A stretch of DNA of 64,000 nucleotides from Paramesorhizobium deserti (GTDB lineage: Bacteria; Pseudomonadota; Alphaproteobacteria; Rhizobiales; Rhizobiaceae): positions 62,001-126,000 of the forward strand of contig NZ_LNTU01000038.1 in assembly GCF_001558695.1 (NCBI RefSeq), in the 5' to 3' direction. Positions within the stretch are counted from its first letter, which is position 1, and every line of letters starts with the position of its first letter. Positions 33,162-41,740 of the stretch are shown here, in pieces. Both the position numbers and the translations under genes were made by a program. The notes beneath the pieces were generated by a model, which did no database searches, was not told the DNA's origin, and saw only the letters and a program-made list of their open reading frames with translations.

Positions 33162-34433
33162 TCAGCGAAGCAGGTTCGGTAGCCAGGTCGACAGCGGCGG
33201 GAAAAGGATAAGAAGCAGGATGATGCCGATCTCCGCGAGGATGAATGGCATCAGTTCCCGCATCAGCGGCGTCATGCGGATGTTGCCGATCTTCATCAGG
33301 ATAAAGAGAACAACACCGACAGGGGGCGTGATAAGTCCCATGGCAAGGGACAGGATGATCACCATCGACGCCTGGATAGGGTCGATACCCAGTTGAAGAA
33401 TAGTCGGCATCACCAACGGCACGAAGATAAGTAACGCTGCGCCGATATCGAGGAACATGCCGAGGAACAGCATCAGAAGCATCACGCCCAGCAGGAACAG
33501 CATGGGACTGCTTTCGAAATAGGGGGCGATAGCCGTTACGACTCCACCGATTCCCAACAGGTTGAGCGCATAGGAAAGGATCGATGCAGCAGCGACCAGG
33601 AGGTAGATCGTGGCACTGCCTCGTGCCGAGACGATGAGTGCATCCCAGAGATCGGCAAAGGTGATTGACCGGAACAGGAACAGGCCGAGCAGAGCTGCAA
33701 CGAAGACAGCAATACCTCCACCCTCGGTGGCCGTGAACGCTCCTGTCACCATTCCGCCGACGATGATGAAAGGCAGAAGCATGACAGCTGTGCCTTCAAG
33801 CAGGAGCCTCGGAAGATCCTGTCGGCTTACGGTCACGAGGGATTTTGGTAGCCCGCTCCGCACCGATTTTATGAAGATGACCAGCGCACAAGCCAGGCCG
33901 AAGAGCACGCCGGGCACCACTCCTGCTACGAAGAGATCCACAACCGAGAGACCAGTCACCGCGGCCATTATGATCGCCAGGCCGGACGGTGGGATGATTG
34001 GACCGATAATGGAGGACGCGGCGGTAACCGCCGCGGAATATTGCTTCGTGTATCCTTCCTTGGGCATGACGGTCATGAAAAAGCGAGCAAGCGCGCTGGC
34101 ATCCGCGACGGCAGAGCCGGACACGCCGGCAAACAGGACCGAGGTACCTACATTGGTATAGGCGGTGCCCCCGGGAAGGCGGCCGGTAAAGATGGAGGAC
34201 AGATAAATGAGGCGGGTGGTAATACCGCTACGGTTCATGATCTCCGCGGCGAGTATGTAGAATGGCATCGCGAGGAAGACGAAGCTGTCTACCCCGGCAA
34301 AGAAGCGGGTGATGATGACCTGCAGAGGGATGCCGGCCAGCCAGACCCCCAATGTCCCCCCAAGCCCAAGCGCCATCGCGATCGGAATTCCTCCCAGCAA
34401 CAGCACCATCGAAAGGATTGCAACCCAAAGCAT
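33162..34433 (-). CDS. TRAP transporter large permease (DctM family)
   Basis: 423-residue membrane protein. DctM features include AMPFYILAAEIMNRSGIT, FAGVSGSAVADASAL, IIGPIIPPSG, LFLGMFLDIGAALLI and LITPPVGVVLF. It forms the transport domain of a TRAP importer with the binding protein and small permease encoded just upstream, and feeds the dehydratase encoded 25 bases downstream. Codon use is less GC-rich than neighbours. Confidence 0.93.
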   Translation of the reverse strand: MLWVAILSMVLLLGGIPIAMALGLGGTLGVWLAGIPLQVIITRFFAGVDSFVFLAMPFYILAAEIMNRSGITTRLIYLSSIFTGRLPGGTAYTNVGTSVLFAGVSGSAVADASALARFFMTVMPKEGYTKQYSAAVTAASSIIGPIIPPSGLAIIMAAVTGLSVVDLFVAGVVPGVLFGLACALVIFIKSVRSGLPKSLVTVSRQDLPRLLLEGTAVMLLPFIIVGGMVTGAFTATEGGGIAVFVAALLGLFLFRSITFADLWDALIVSARGSATIYLLVAAASILSYALNLLGIGGVVTAIAPYFESSPMLFLLGVMLLMLFLGMFLDIGAALLIFVPLVMPTILQLGIDPIQASMVIILSLAMGLITPPVGVVLFILMKIGNIRMTPLMRELMPFILAEIGIILLLILFPPLSTWLPNLLR

Positions 34434-34466
34434 TTTCAGTCCTCGAGGGGGATGAGGGGAGCGGAG

Positions 34467-34946
34467 TCAGTCATTCTCTTCGATGCCAAAGCCCGAGATC
34501 CAGCAAAGGACAATCTGAACAAGGATCAGTACGGAGCCGACGGGGATCGCCATGTAGGGAACAATCATGGGCATGCCTGAGGCCGCTGCATTCTGAGCAG
34601 CGTTTCGCATAGCAGCCGACCAGCCATAATAGGCGAGCAGCACGAACAGAAGGCCACCAACAGCGTAAAGAGCACCGCGAACTGCATGTCGGTATTTCAG
34701 CGACACGATGTCCTGGAGGCCTTCCACTGCCATGTGTTCGAGACGATAAACCGCCGTTACGCTACCCAGCATCATCAGCCACATCATGATGTAGCGCATT
34801 GTTTCTTCGCCCCAGCTCAGCGACGTTCCCAATAGGTACCGGCCACCAACCTGCGTGAAGTTGATGAGACAGACCACGAGCAGGATAGCCGCAGCGATGA
34901 GTTCACAACCTCGGGCGAGGCAGCGGGATATGTCGCGGATTTTCAT
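34467..34946 (-). CDS. TRAP transporter small permease (DctQ family)
   Basis: 159-residue membrane protein with four helices, starting MKIRDISRCLARGCELIAAAILLVV; it contains LGTSLSWGEETMRYIMMW, the conserved tryptophan/glutamate motif of DctQ. The start at 34946 is preferred over 35009 because the family sequence begins there and the upstream reading passes through a terminator-like hairpin. Order here is the common P-Q-M. Confidence 0.85.
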   Translation of the reverse strand: MKIRDISRCLARGCELIAAAILLVVCLINFTQVGGRYLLGTSLSWGEETMRYIMMWLMMLGSVTAVYRLEHMAVEGLQDIVSLKYRHAVRGALYAVGGLLFVLLAYYGWSAAMRNAAQNAAASGMPMIVPYMAIPVGSVLILVQIVLCWISGFGIEEND

Positions 34947-34969
34947 GGTCGGGGATCCAACAAAAAATG

Positions 34970-35000
34970 AGGGTGCGCCGGCACCATGGCGGCACACCCT
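34970..35000 (-). terminator. Intrinsic terminator-like hairpin inside the TRAP operon
   Basis: On the minus strand, AGGGTGTGCCG and CGGCGCACCCT pair over 11 bp (one G-U) around a 9-base loop, followed two bases later by TTTTTT. It lies between the dctP-like stop and the dctQ-like start, so many transcripts would end after the binding-protein gene. Confidence 0.7.
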
Positions 35001-35009
35001 GGCAATCAC

Positions 35010-36047
35010 TTAATCGACGTGGCCGTAGACTTTCTTCTCGGCGTCGGCGACAGAGGCTTCCATCTTCGATAGCAGGTCCTCACCCACCTGCTCGGCAATG
35101 TATCTCCGGACAGGCTGGTAAACGGCGTCCTTGAACGCGTGCTTCTCTTCGGGAGTGGAGGTGTGAACGATGACCCCCTTTTCCTCAGCAATCATCTTGG
35201 CGTAGATCCAGTCGCCCTTCGTCTTTTCGACATTTTCGACCGTCGCCATCACGCGCGCACCTTCCCGGACAATCGCCTGATGTGCTGGACTTAGCGCGTC
35301 GAACCAGGCCTTGTTGGCCACGATGATATGAAGGCCAAGAACATGTTCATTCAGCGTCAGATGCTTTGCAACATCAGCCGCTCCGCCAGCATAGAGGACG
35401 GGCGGAGGATTCTCGAGACCATCAACCACACCCTGCTGCAGTGCCATCACAGCTTCGGACCCGGCGATGGGAGTGGGGTTGGCTCCAAGCGCCTTCACCA
35501 TTTCCATGTAGACGGGGCTTTCCATCGTTCTGATCTTCAAGCCCTTCATGTCATCCGGCGTCTTGATCGGACGAATATTGTTGACGAAGGAGCGGAAGCC
35601 ATTCTGCGAGAATGCAAGAGCCTTGATGTCTGTCTTCTCCTCGATGTCGTTCAACATCCATTCGCCGAATTCACCGTTCATCACTTCCCAAGCCACAGGG
35701 GCCGAGCGAAAGAGGTAAGGTAGCGACCAAACCTGGATCGGCTGGTAAAAGCCCGCGAAAGCGCCGTCTGATGGGAGAGTCATCTCAAGCGTTCCGGCCT
35801 GAACCATTTCAGTGGTGTCTCTTACGGACCCCATCTGGTTGCCGGGAAAGAGGCGCACGGTAAGTTCACCGTTGCTCTTGTTCTCGACATAGTCCTTGAA
35901 GGCCTTCGCCGCGTTGTATTCAGGATTATCCCCCTCGAACATTTCGAAGGCGAACTTTATCTCCGCTGCCGACCCCGCGGTGGCACCGAACACCATGGCA
36001 GCACTCAACACGAGCGCCCGTGTAATGTGAGATCTTGATTTGAACAT
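35010..36047 (-). CDS. TRAP transporter solute-binding protein (DctP family)
   Basis: 345-residue periplasmic protein with signal peptide MFKSRSHITRALVLSAAMVFG ending AGSAAEIKF (written in two parts). DctP features include NNIRPIKTPDDMKGLKIRTM with the carboxylate-binding arginine, ALQQGVVDGLENPPP and a C-terminal helical tail. It is first in the operon, opposite a GntR regulator. The associated DgoD-like dehydratase suggests the ligand is a sugar acid such as a hexonate or pentonate. Confidence 0.93.
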   Translation of the reverse strand: MFKSRSHITRALVLSAAMVFGATAGSAAEIKFAFEMFEGDNPEYNAAKAFKDYVENKSNGELTVRLFPGNQMGSVRDTTEMVQAGTLEMTLPSDGAFAGFYQPIQVWSLPYLFRSAPVAWEVMNGEFGEWMLNDIEEKTDIKALAFSQNGFRSFVNNIRPIKTPDDMKGLKIRTMESPVYMEMVKALGANPTPIAGSEAVMALQQGVVDGLENPPPVLYAGGAADVAKHLTLNEHVLGLHIIVANKAWFDALSPAHQAIVREGARVMATVENVEKTKGDWIYAKMIAEEKGVIVHTSTPEEKHAFKDAVYQPVRRYIAEQVGEDLLSKMEASVADAEKKVYGHVD

Positions 36048-36101
36048 CCGCGATTACTCCTCCAACCATCTGCGTTTGTTTCACCTATGAAAATTCAGAA
36101 A

Positions 36102-36109
36102 TTGTACAA
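36102..36109. promoter_or_regulatory. Short palindrome in the TRAP/GntR divergent gap
   Basis: TTGTACAA, 55 bases before the binding-protein ATG and 73 before the GntR start. FCD-type GntR sites are often of this TTGTAnACAA kind, but eight bases alone is weak evidence. Confidence 0.35.
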
Positions 36110-36181
36110 AGTCAATGTGCATTGATGTATGATCCCAACTACGCTAGATGAGTCAGGTGTTTCGAAGAGAGGCGAACGTTG

Positions 36182-36892
36182 ATGTTGAATGGAAATTCTG
36201 AACCTGCCGGCGTCGCCCAACGGGCTCTTATGGAGGAGTCGTTTCAGCCTCTACACGAGCGGATGCGCGAGGACATCATCAACGGCGTCCTCACAGAAGA
36301 CTCTTGGCTAAAGACCCATGATCTCGCTCGCCGATACCAGGTCAGCACAAATCCTATTCGCGAGGCCCTGCATCAGCTCAGCGGGGAAGGCTTTGTCATC
36401 ATTCGTCGCAATCGCGGAGCCAGGGTCAGGACATTGGACGAAGCCTTCGTTCGGAACATCTTTGATATTCGCGCCTTGATCGAGCCCTATCTCGTCAGCC
36501 TGTTCGTGGAACAGGCAACGGAGGAAGACCTGGCAGCCATGGAGCAGGTTCAGTTACGCATAGAAGAGCGACCTGCGGACCAAATCGAATTGGATCGGCT
36601 GGATGATAGCTTCCACGGGATCATGTATGATCGACACTTCAACCAGGAAGCGTTAGCGATCCGGCAACGTCATAGCGAGGTCGTTCGGGGACTTGCCCGG
36701 CGATATCCCGTCAGTCCAGCTCGACGCCTTGCCATGATCGAGGAGCACAGGGCGATCATGGAGGCGGTTGCGCGTCATGACGTGAAGGCAACACAGGAAA
36801 TCGTCGAGAAGCACGCTCGCGCGGCGGAACGAAATCTCATTCAGCGGATGAGGCAAGCGGTTAAAGGATCACCACCGGCCTGGGCAGGTTAG
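36182..36892 (+). CDS. GntR-family (FCD) transcriptional regulator
   Basis: 236-residue regulator: winged helix at about residues 20-85 (LHERMREDIINGVL, THDLARRYQVSTNPIREAL, NRGARVRTL) and an FCD domain (DDSFHGIMYDRHF; EEHRAIMEAVARHD). The ATG at 36182 has AGAGGCG upstream; a TTG one codon earlier also opens the frame. It is divergent from the TRAP/dehydratase operon and likely controls it. Its base composition is as low in GC as that operon, so the two probably arrived together. Confidence 0.87.
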   Translation: MLNGNSEPAGVAQRALMEESFQPLHERMREDIINGVLTEDSWLKTHDLARRYQVSTNPIREALHQLSGEGFVIIRRNRGARVRTLDEAFVRNIFDIRALIEPYLVSLFVEQATEEDLAAMEQVQLRIEERPADQIELDRLDDSFHGIMYDRHFNQEALAIRQRHSEVVRGLARRYPVSPARRLAMIEEHRAIMEAVARHDVKATQEIVEKHARAAERNLIQRMRQAVKGSPPAWAG

Positions 36893-36940
36893 CAAAACCT
36901 CATCCTCAGCACTGCTGGTGTTGGCCGCTAGTGACAGCCA

Positions 36941-36962
36941 ATCTCCCCCGCGCGGGGGAGAT
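36941..36962. repeat. Perfect 22-bp palindrome of a rhizobial intergenic repeat
   Basis: ATCTCCCCCGC-GCGGGGGAGAT, then GCCCGGCAGGGCAGAGGGGGC. This GGGGGAGATGCCCGGCAGGG wording is a recurrent intergenic repeat in rhizobia (from memory). It lies at the right edge of the lower-GC island, between the GntR gene and ku2, where it can also act as a bidirectional terminator-like hairpin. Confidence 0.7.
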
Positions 36963-37040
36963 GCCCGGCAGGGCAGAGGGGGCGCTGTCCCGTCAATGTT
37001 TCCATTTCAACGTAAAGTACCAAGAACAATAGAGAAATAA

Positions 37041-37847
37041 CTACCTCTTCGCCTTCTTCTCGGCCGAGATGCTCTTGCGCAGGGCGTCCATGATGTTGAT
37101 GACGTTGCTCGGCTGTTCCGGTTCGGGCTCGGCTTTCGCCTTGGCGGGCTTCTTCCGCCCCTTCTTCTTGGCGGTGATGATGTCGAGCAGGCGGTCCTGC
37201 ACCGGGTCCTTCACCATCGAAGTATCCCAGGGATGCGTGCGTTCGTCGATCAGCTTTTTCAGGAGCGTCATCAGCTTCTTGTCGGCCGCGACCTCCTTGA
37301 TATGCCCGAAATAGGCGTCGGGATCGCGCACCTCATCGCCATAGCGCAGCGTCCACACCACGATGCCGCGTCCGCGCGGCTCCAGCATCACCGCCCGTTC
37401 CCGGCGGTACATGACGAGGCGTGAAATGCCGACCGTGTCAGTCGCCGCCATGGCATCGCGGATGACGGAGAAGGCTTCCTCGCCGACCGGGTCGTCCGGC
37501 ACCATGTAGTGCGGCGTGTCGTACCAGATCCATTCGATGCTGTCGCGCGGCACGAAGACGTTGATGTCGACGGTCCGGGTGCTTTCCAGCGCCACAGATT
37601 CGAGTTCCTCGTCTTCCAGGATGACATATTCGTCCTCGCCGCTCTGATAGCCCTTGACCTCGTCGTCCTCATCGACCGGCTTTTCCGTCACCGCGTCGAT
37701 ATAGCGGCTGACGACGCGGTTGCCCGTCCCGCGGTTGAGGGTGTGGAAGCGGATCTTCTCGCTCTCCGTCGTGGCCGGGGTCATCGCCACCGGACAGGTC
37801 ACGAGCGAAAGTTTCAGATAGCCTTTCCAATAGGTGCGGCGGGCCAT
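37041..37847 (-). CDS. ku: Ku protein (NHEJ), second copy
   Basis: 268-residue Ku paralogue, starting MARRTYWKGYLKLSLVTCPV, with FHTLNRGTGNRVVSRYID, DDEVKGYQSGEDEYVILEDEE and VGISRLVMYRRERAV, and a lysine-rich tail. AGGA lies nine bases before the ATG at 37847; the long upstream reading runs into the divergent gene. It differs clearly from ku1 in sequence, so the two are old paralogues that could form distinct dimers. It faces the ThDP gene across a two-way stress promoter. Multiple Ku genes are normal in rhizobia. Confidence 0.94.
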   Translation of the reverse strand: MARRTYWKGYLKLSLVTCPVAMTPATTESEKIRFHTLNRGTGNRVVSRYIDAVTEKPVDEDDEVKGYQSGEDEYVILEDEELESVALESTRTVDINVFVPRDSIEWIWYDTPHYMVPDDPVGEEAFSVIRDAMAATDTVGISRLVMYRRERAVMLEPRGRGIVVWTLRYGDEVRDPDAYFGHIKEVAADKKLMTLLKKLIDERTHPWDTSMVKDPVQDRLLDIITAKKKGRKKPAKAKAEPEPEQPSNVINIMDALRKSISAEKKAKR

Positions 37848-37873
37848 GGCGTGCATTCCTCGACTATCAGGAG

Positions 37874-37898
37874 AATGATCGAGGATGTCGTTTGTTCC
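37874..37898 (-). promoter_or_regulatory. EcfG/RpoE2-type promoter of ku2
   Basis: Minus strand GGAAC (37898-37894), 16 bases, CATT ending at 37874; spacing fits rhizobial RpoE2 sites. The predicted start is about 20 bases before the ku2 ATG. Confidence 0.6.
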
Positions 37899-37902
37899 AG
37901 TA

Positions 37903-37927
37903 GGAACAATAGGCCGGCTGACGAGTT
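37903..37927 (+). promoter_or_regulatory. EcfG/RpoE2-type promoter of the ThDP-pcm operon
   Basis: GGAAC (37903-37907), 16 bases, AGTT ending at 37927. With the ku2 promoter it forms a palindrome TTGTTCC-AGTA-GGAACAA (37892-37909), i.e. two back-to-back -35 boxes. The ATG at 37950 is 23 bases downstream. Confidence 0.55.
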
Positions 37928-37949
37928 GGACGCCCGAGAGGTGATCATC

Positions 37950-39707
37950 ATGCCCAACACAGCAGACATTCTCGTCGAAACGCTCATCAACTGGAAAGTG
38001 GAGGTGGTCTTCGGGTTGCCGGGCGACGGCATCAACGGCATCATGGAGGCGTTGCGCACGCGCCAGGACCGCATCCGCTTCGTGCAGGTCAGGCACGAGG
38101 AATCAGCCGCCTTCATGGCCTCGGCCTATGCCAAATGGACGGGCAGGCTCGGCGTCTGTCTTGCTACCTCTGGTCCCGGCGGCACACATCTCCTGACCGG
38201 GCTTTACGATGCCAAGCTCGACCAGGCGCCGGTGCTCGCCATCACGGGCATGCAGTTCCACGACTTGATCGAGACATGCACGCAGCAGGATGTCGACCTC
38301 ACGCGCGTTTTCAATGATGTCGCCGTCTTCAACGCGCAGGTCACCGACGCCACCCATATGGAAAATCTCGCAGGCCTCGCCTGCCGCTCCGCCCTGGCCA
38401 AACGCGGCGTCGCCCACCTGTCGATCGCCAGCGACGTGCAGGAAGTTCCGCTCAGCCAGTCCAAGCGTTCCAAGCGCAACCGGCCCTCGCATGTGCCGGA
38501 CAGATGGTTCGAGGGCAGCAGGTTGCCCGATCCCCGCGAACTGGAAAGGGCGGCGGAGATCCTCAACAATGCCGGCAAGGTCGCCATTCTGGCCGGGCGT
38601 GGGGCACGGGGCGCGAGCGCCGAGCTGGAGCGGACCGCTGATCTGCTCGCGGCGCCGGTCGCCAAGGCGCTGCTCGGCAAGGCGGTGCTGCCCGATCAGC
38701 ATCCCTTTACGACCGGCGGCATAGGCATTCTCGGCACGCTTCCCTCGCAGGAGGCGCTGGAGGAATGCGATGCGCTGCTGATCGTCGGCTCGACCTTCCC
38801 CTATATCGAATATTATCCCAAACCCGGAAAGGCGCGTGGCATCCAGATCGACCGGGACGCGCAGCGCATCGGATTGCGCTATCCGGTGGAGGCGGGACTG
38901 GTGGGAGACGCCACGGAGACCTTGCGGCTCCTCAATGACAGGCTCACACTCAAGAGCGATCGCAGCTTCCTTGAGAAAGCTCAGGCCGGGATGAAGCGTT
39001 GGCGCGCAGCAATGACGCTTGCCGAGAGCAAGGACGATGTACCGCTGAAGCCCCAGCTGGTGGTGAAGGCGTTCGGCGATCGCCTGCCCGACAATGCCAT
39101 CCTCGCCACCGATTCCGGCCAGAACTCCGAAATTGCCGCGCGCCATATCGATATCAGGGAGGGGCAGGATTTCGGCGTCTCCGGCACGCTGGCCTCGATG
39201 GCTTGCGGACTGCCCTATGCCATCGCTGCCGGAATAGCCTTCCCCGAACGGCCGGTCTTCGCCGTGGTCGGTGACGGCGGCTTCGCCATGCAGATGGGCG
39301 AGTTCTCCACGGCCGTCCGCTACCGCATTCCGCTGAAGGTGCTGGTCTTGAAGAACAACATGCTGAACCAGATCGCCTGGGAGCAGATGATGTTCCTCGG
39401 CAATCCGCAGTTCGGCTGCGAATTGCAGCCGATCGATTTCGCGATGGCCGCCGAAGCGATGGGCGGCATCGGCTACAGTGTGGCGCAGCCCGATCAAGTT
39501 CAATCGACGCTTGATGCCGCCTTCGCCGCCGAAGGGCCTGTCGTGATCGAGGCGGTGGTCGACGCCTATGAGCCGATGATGCCGCCCAGGATGCCGCCGG
39601 ATTATGAAGGCAATTTCCGCAAGGCGCTGCCGGAAACGCCGGGGCATGAGCTGATCGGGGAAAATATCGGCGAGGAACCGCTGAAATCGCTGATGAACCA
39701 TGAGTAG
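37950..39707 (+). CDS. ThDP-dependent enzyme, pyruvate oxidase-like
   Basis: 585-residue enzyme of the acetolactate synthase/PoxB group. The PYR domain has VFGLPGDGINGIMEALR and the active glutamate in VRHEESAAFMASAYAKWTG (about residue 48); the middle domain has VAILAGRGARGASAELERTA; the PP domain has GDGGFAMQMGEFSTA ... KNN (about residue 440). GAGAGGTGA precedes the ATG at 37950. It is divergent from ku2 with a shared stress promoter and 14 bases upstream of the pcm fusion gene. PoxB-like enzymes convert pyruvate to acetate in stationary phase; that role here is inferred. Confidence 0.85.
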   Translation: MPNTADILVETLINWKVEVVFGLPGDGINGIMEALRTRQDRIRFVQVRHEESAAFMASAYAKWTGRLGVCLATSGPGGTHLLTGLYDAKLDQAPVLAITGMQFHDLIETCTQQDVDLTRVFNDVAVFNAQVTDATHMENLAGLACRSALAKRGVAHLSIASDVQEVPLSQSKRSKRNRPSHVPDRWFEGSRLPDPRELERAAEILNNAGKVAILAGRGARGASAELERTADLLAAPVAKALLGKAVLPDQHPFTTGGIGILGTLPSQEALEECDALLIVGSTFPYIEYYPKPGKARGIQIDRDAQRIGLRYPVEAGLVGDATETLRLLNDRLTLKSDRSFLEKAQAGMKRWRAAMTLAESKDDVPLKPQLVVKAFGDRLPDNAILATDSGQNSEIAARHIDIREGQDFGVSGTLASMACGLPYAIAAGIAFPERPVFAVVGDGGFAMQMGEFSTAVRYRIPLKVLVLKNNMLNQIAWEQMMFLGNPQFGCELQPIDFAMAAEAMGGIGYSVAQPDQVQSTLDAAFAAEGPVVIEAVVDAYEPMMPPRMPPDYEGNFRKALPETPGHELIGENIGEEPLKSLMNHE

Positions 39708-39721
39708 CGGGAGGAGAACGG

Positions 39722-41731
39722 ATGGCGCTCGACCTGATCTACGCCCGCCACCGCATGGTCGACAATCAGCTTGCCCGGCGCGGCATCAAGGATCAGAACG
39801 TCCTTGATGCCATGCGCGATGTCCCGCGCGAGGAGTTCGTCGATCCCGGCTTCGAGGAATTCGCCTATGAGGACGGGCCGCTGCCGATCGGCGAGGGGCA
39901 GACGATTTCTCAGCCCTATATCGTCGCGCTGATGATCGAGGCGGCCGGGATAGAGCCCGGCGACAAGGTGCTCGATGTCGGCACCGGCTCTGGATATGCG
40001 GCCGCAATCATGGCGCGGATCGCCGGACGTGTTTTCACGATCGAGCGGCATGCGGCGCTGGGCAAGACGGCGCGCCGGCGTTTCGAAAAGCTCGGTTTCG
40101 ACAATATCGAACTGCGCATCGGCGACGGCACGAAGGGCTGGCGGGAGGCCGCGCCGTTCGATGCGATCATCGTCGCGGCCGGCGGGCCGGGGCCGCCGCA
40201 GATGCTGATGGACCAGCTCGATATCGGCGGGCGGCTGGTCATTCCGGTCGGCCCTGAAGCGCGCAGCCAGCGCCTTTTGAAGATCACCCGCACGCGCGGT
40301 ACCAAATTCGAGGAGGAGGATCTGGGCGGCGTCATGTTCGTGCCGCTCATCGGAGAACAAGGCTGGGGAGAACAACGTCAGGCGGACGACGAAAATCCGG
40401 GCACCGGGCATTCTTCGCTTCGTCGTTCGCCTGCTCTCAGTCTTCCGGCGATGATCGCCGCCGCCGCGGAACCCTTGCCGGAGATCGACAGCCCGGCTTT
40501 TGGGGAATTGTTCGACCGCTTCGCCGACAGGCGCGTCGTGCTTCTGGGCGAGGCGAGCCACGGCACGTCCGAGTTCTATCGGGCACGGGCGGCGATCACC
40601 CGAAGGCTCATTGAAAAGCACGGCTTCACCATCGTCGCCGTCGAGGCCGATTGGCCGGATGCCGCGGCCGTCGATCGCCATGTGCGCCACCGGGCGGCAC
40701 TGGCCGATGGCGAATTACCCTTCCGGCGCTTTCCCACCTGGATGTGGCGCAACGCTGATGTCGCGACCTTCATCGACTGGATGCATGAGCATAACCGGGA
40801 TTTGCCGCCCGACCGGCGCGCCGCCTTCTATGGGCTCGACATCTACAACATGCGGGAATCCATTGCCGCGGTGCTGAGATATCTCGACGAGGTGGACCCA
40901 AAAGCCGCGGCAGCCGCGCGTGAGCGCTATGGCTGCCTCACCCCTTGGCAGAGGGAGCCCTCCACCTATGGCCGGGCGGTGCTGACGTCGGGTTATCACA
41001 AATGCGAGCAGGCGGTGATCGAGCAATGCCGCGCGCTTCTGGAGAAGCGGATCGATTATTCGCTGAAGGACGGCGAGGCTTTCCTCGACGCCGCGCAGAA
41101 TGCCCGGCTGATCGCATCGGCCGAGCGTTATTATCGGATCATGTATTATGGCGGCGCGGAATCCTGGAATCTGCGCGACACTCATATGTTCGAAACGCTC
41201 GAGCATCTGCTGGAGGCGCATGGGCCGGCGTCGAAGGCCGTTGTTTGGGCACATAATTCCCATATCGGCGATGCCCGCCATACCGAGATGGGCACGATCC
41301 GCGATGAACTGAACATCGGCCAGCTCTGCCGCGAACGCTACGGGGATGCGGCGGCCCTAATCGGCTTCGGTACGCATACGGGAACGGTGGCCGCGGCCCG
41401 GGATTGGGATAGCGATATGCAGATCATGCAGGTCAGGCCCTCGGATGACGAAAGCTATGAACGCCTGTGCCATGATGCCGGGAAATCACGCTTCCTGCTC
41501 GATCTTGGCCGTGACGAGCCGCTGCGCCGTCGTCTGCTGGAACCGCGGCTGGAGCGCTTCATCGGGGTGATCTACCGTCCCGATACCGAGCGCATGAGCC
41601 ATTACGCCCATGCGTCGCTGCCGCAGCAATTCGATGCGTTCGTCTGGTTCGACGAAACCTCCGCCGTCACGCCGCTTGGGCCCGAACACGTCAGGCCCGA
41701 TGTGCCCGAAACCTACCCGTTCGGGCTGTGA
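39722..41731 (+). CDS. pcm: Fused protein-L-isoaspartate O-methyltransferase and erythromycin-esterase-like protein
   Basis: 669-residue fusion. Residues 1-215 are a PCMT: REEFVDPGFEEFAYEDGPLPIGEGQTISQPY (in two parts), the SAM motif VLDVGTGSGYAAAIMARIAG at about 82, and FDAIIVAAG. It methylates isoaspartyl residues in aged proteins. Residues about 250-660 are an erythromycin-esterase/succinoglycan-type hydrolase domain: GEASHGTSEFYRAR (about 277), EADWPDAAAVDRHVR, WAHNSHIGDARHTEMG (about 508). The two normally occur as separate proteins. GGGAGGAG precedes the ATG. The linker is only some 30 residues. Operon with the ThDP enzyme and stress promoter indicates a repair role. Confidence 0.9.
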   Translation: MALDLIYARHRMVDNQLARRGIKDQNVLDAMRDVPREEFVDPGFEEFAYEDGPLPIGEGQTISQPYIVALMIEAAGIEPGDKVLDVGTGSGYAAAIMARIAGRVFTIERHAALGKTARRRFEKLGFDNIELRIGDGTKGWREAAPFDAIIVAAGGPGPPQMLMDQLDIGGRLVIPVGPEARSQRLLKITRTRGTKFEEEDLGGVMFVPLIGEQGWGEQRQADDENPGTGHSSLRRSPALSLPAMIAAAAEPLPEIDSPAFGELFDRFADRRVVLLGEASHGTSEFYRARAAITRRLIEKHGFTIVAVEADWPDAAAVDRHVRHRAALADGELPFRRFPTWMWRNADVATFIDWMHEHNRDLPPDRRAAFYGLDIYNMRESIAAVLRYLDEVDPKAAAAARERYGCLTPWQREPSTYGRAVLTSGYHKCEQAVIEQCRALLEKRIDYSLKDGEAFLDAAQNARLIASAERYYRIMYYGGAESWNLRDTHMFETLEHLLEAHGPASKAVVWAHNSHIGDARHTEMGTIRDELNIGQLCRERYGDAAALIGFGTHTGTVAAARDWDSDMQIMQVRPSDDESYERLCHDAGKSRFLLDLGRDEPLRRRLLEPRLERFIGVIYRPDTERMSHYAHASLPQQFDAFVWFDETSAVTPLGPEHVRPDVPETYPFGL

Positions 41732-41740
41732 CGGCCTGCC

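Noticed and set aside
37874-37927. Reading the ku2/ThDP palindrome as a repressor operator
   Set aside because: The arms are GGAAC boxes with correctly spaced -10 elements in both directions, so promoters explain it better.
38103-39701. 532-codon open frame on the minus strand opposite the pyruvate-oxidase-like gene
   Set aside because: It is the mirror of a strong ThDP-enzyme gene in high-GC DNA; its protein is histidine/arginine-rich without family features.
39722-41731. Calling the C-terminal domain a macrolide resistance gene
   Set aside because: Erythromycin-esterase-like domains are broad; fusion to PCMT in a stress operon does not indicate antibiotic resistance.
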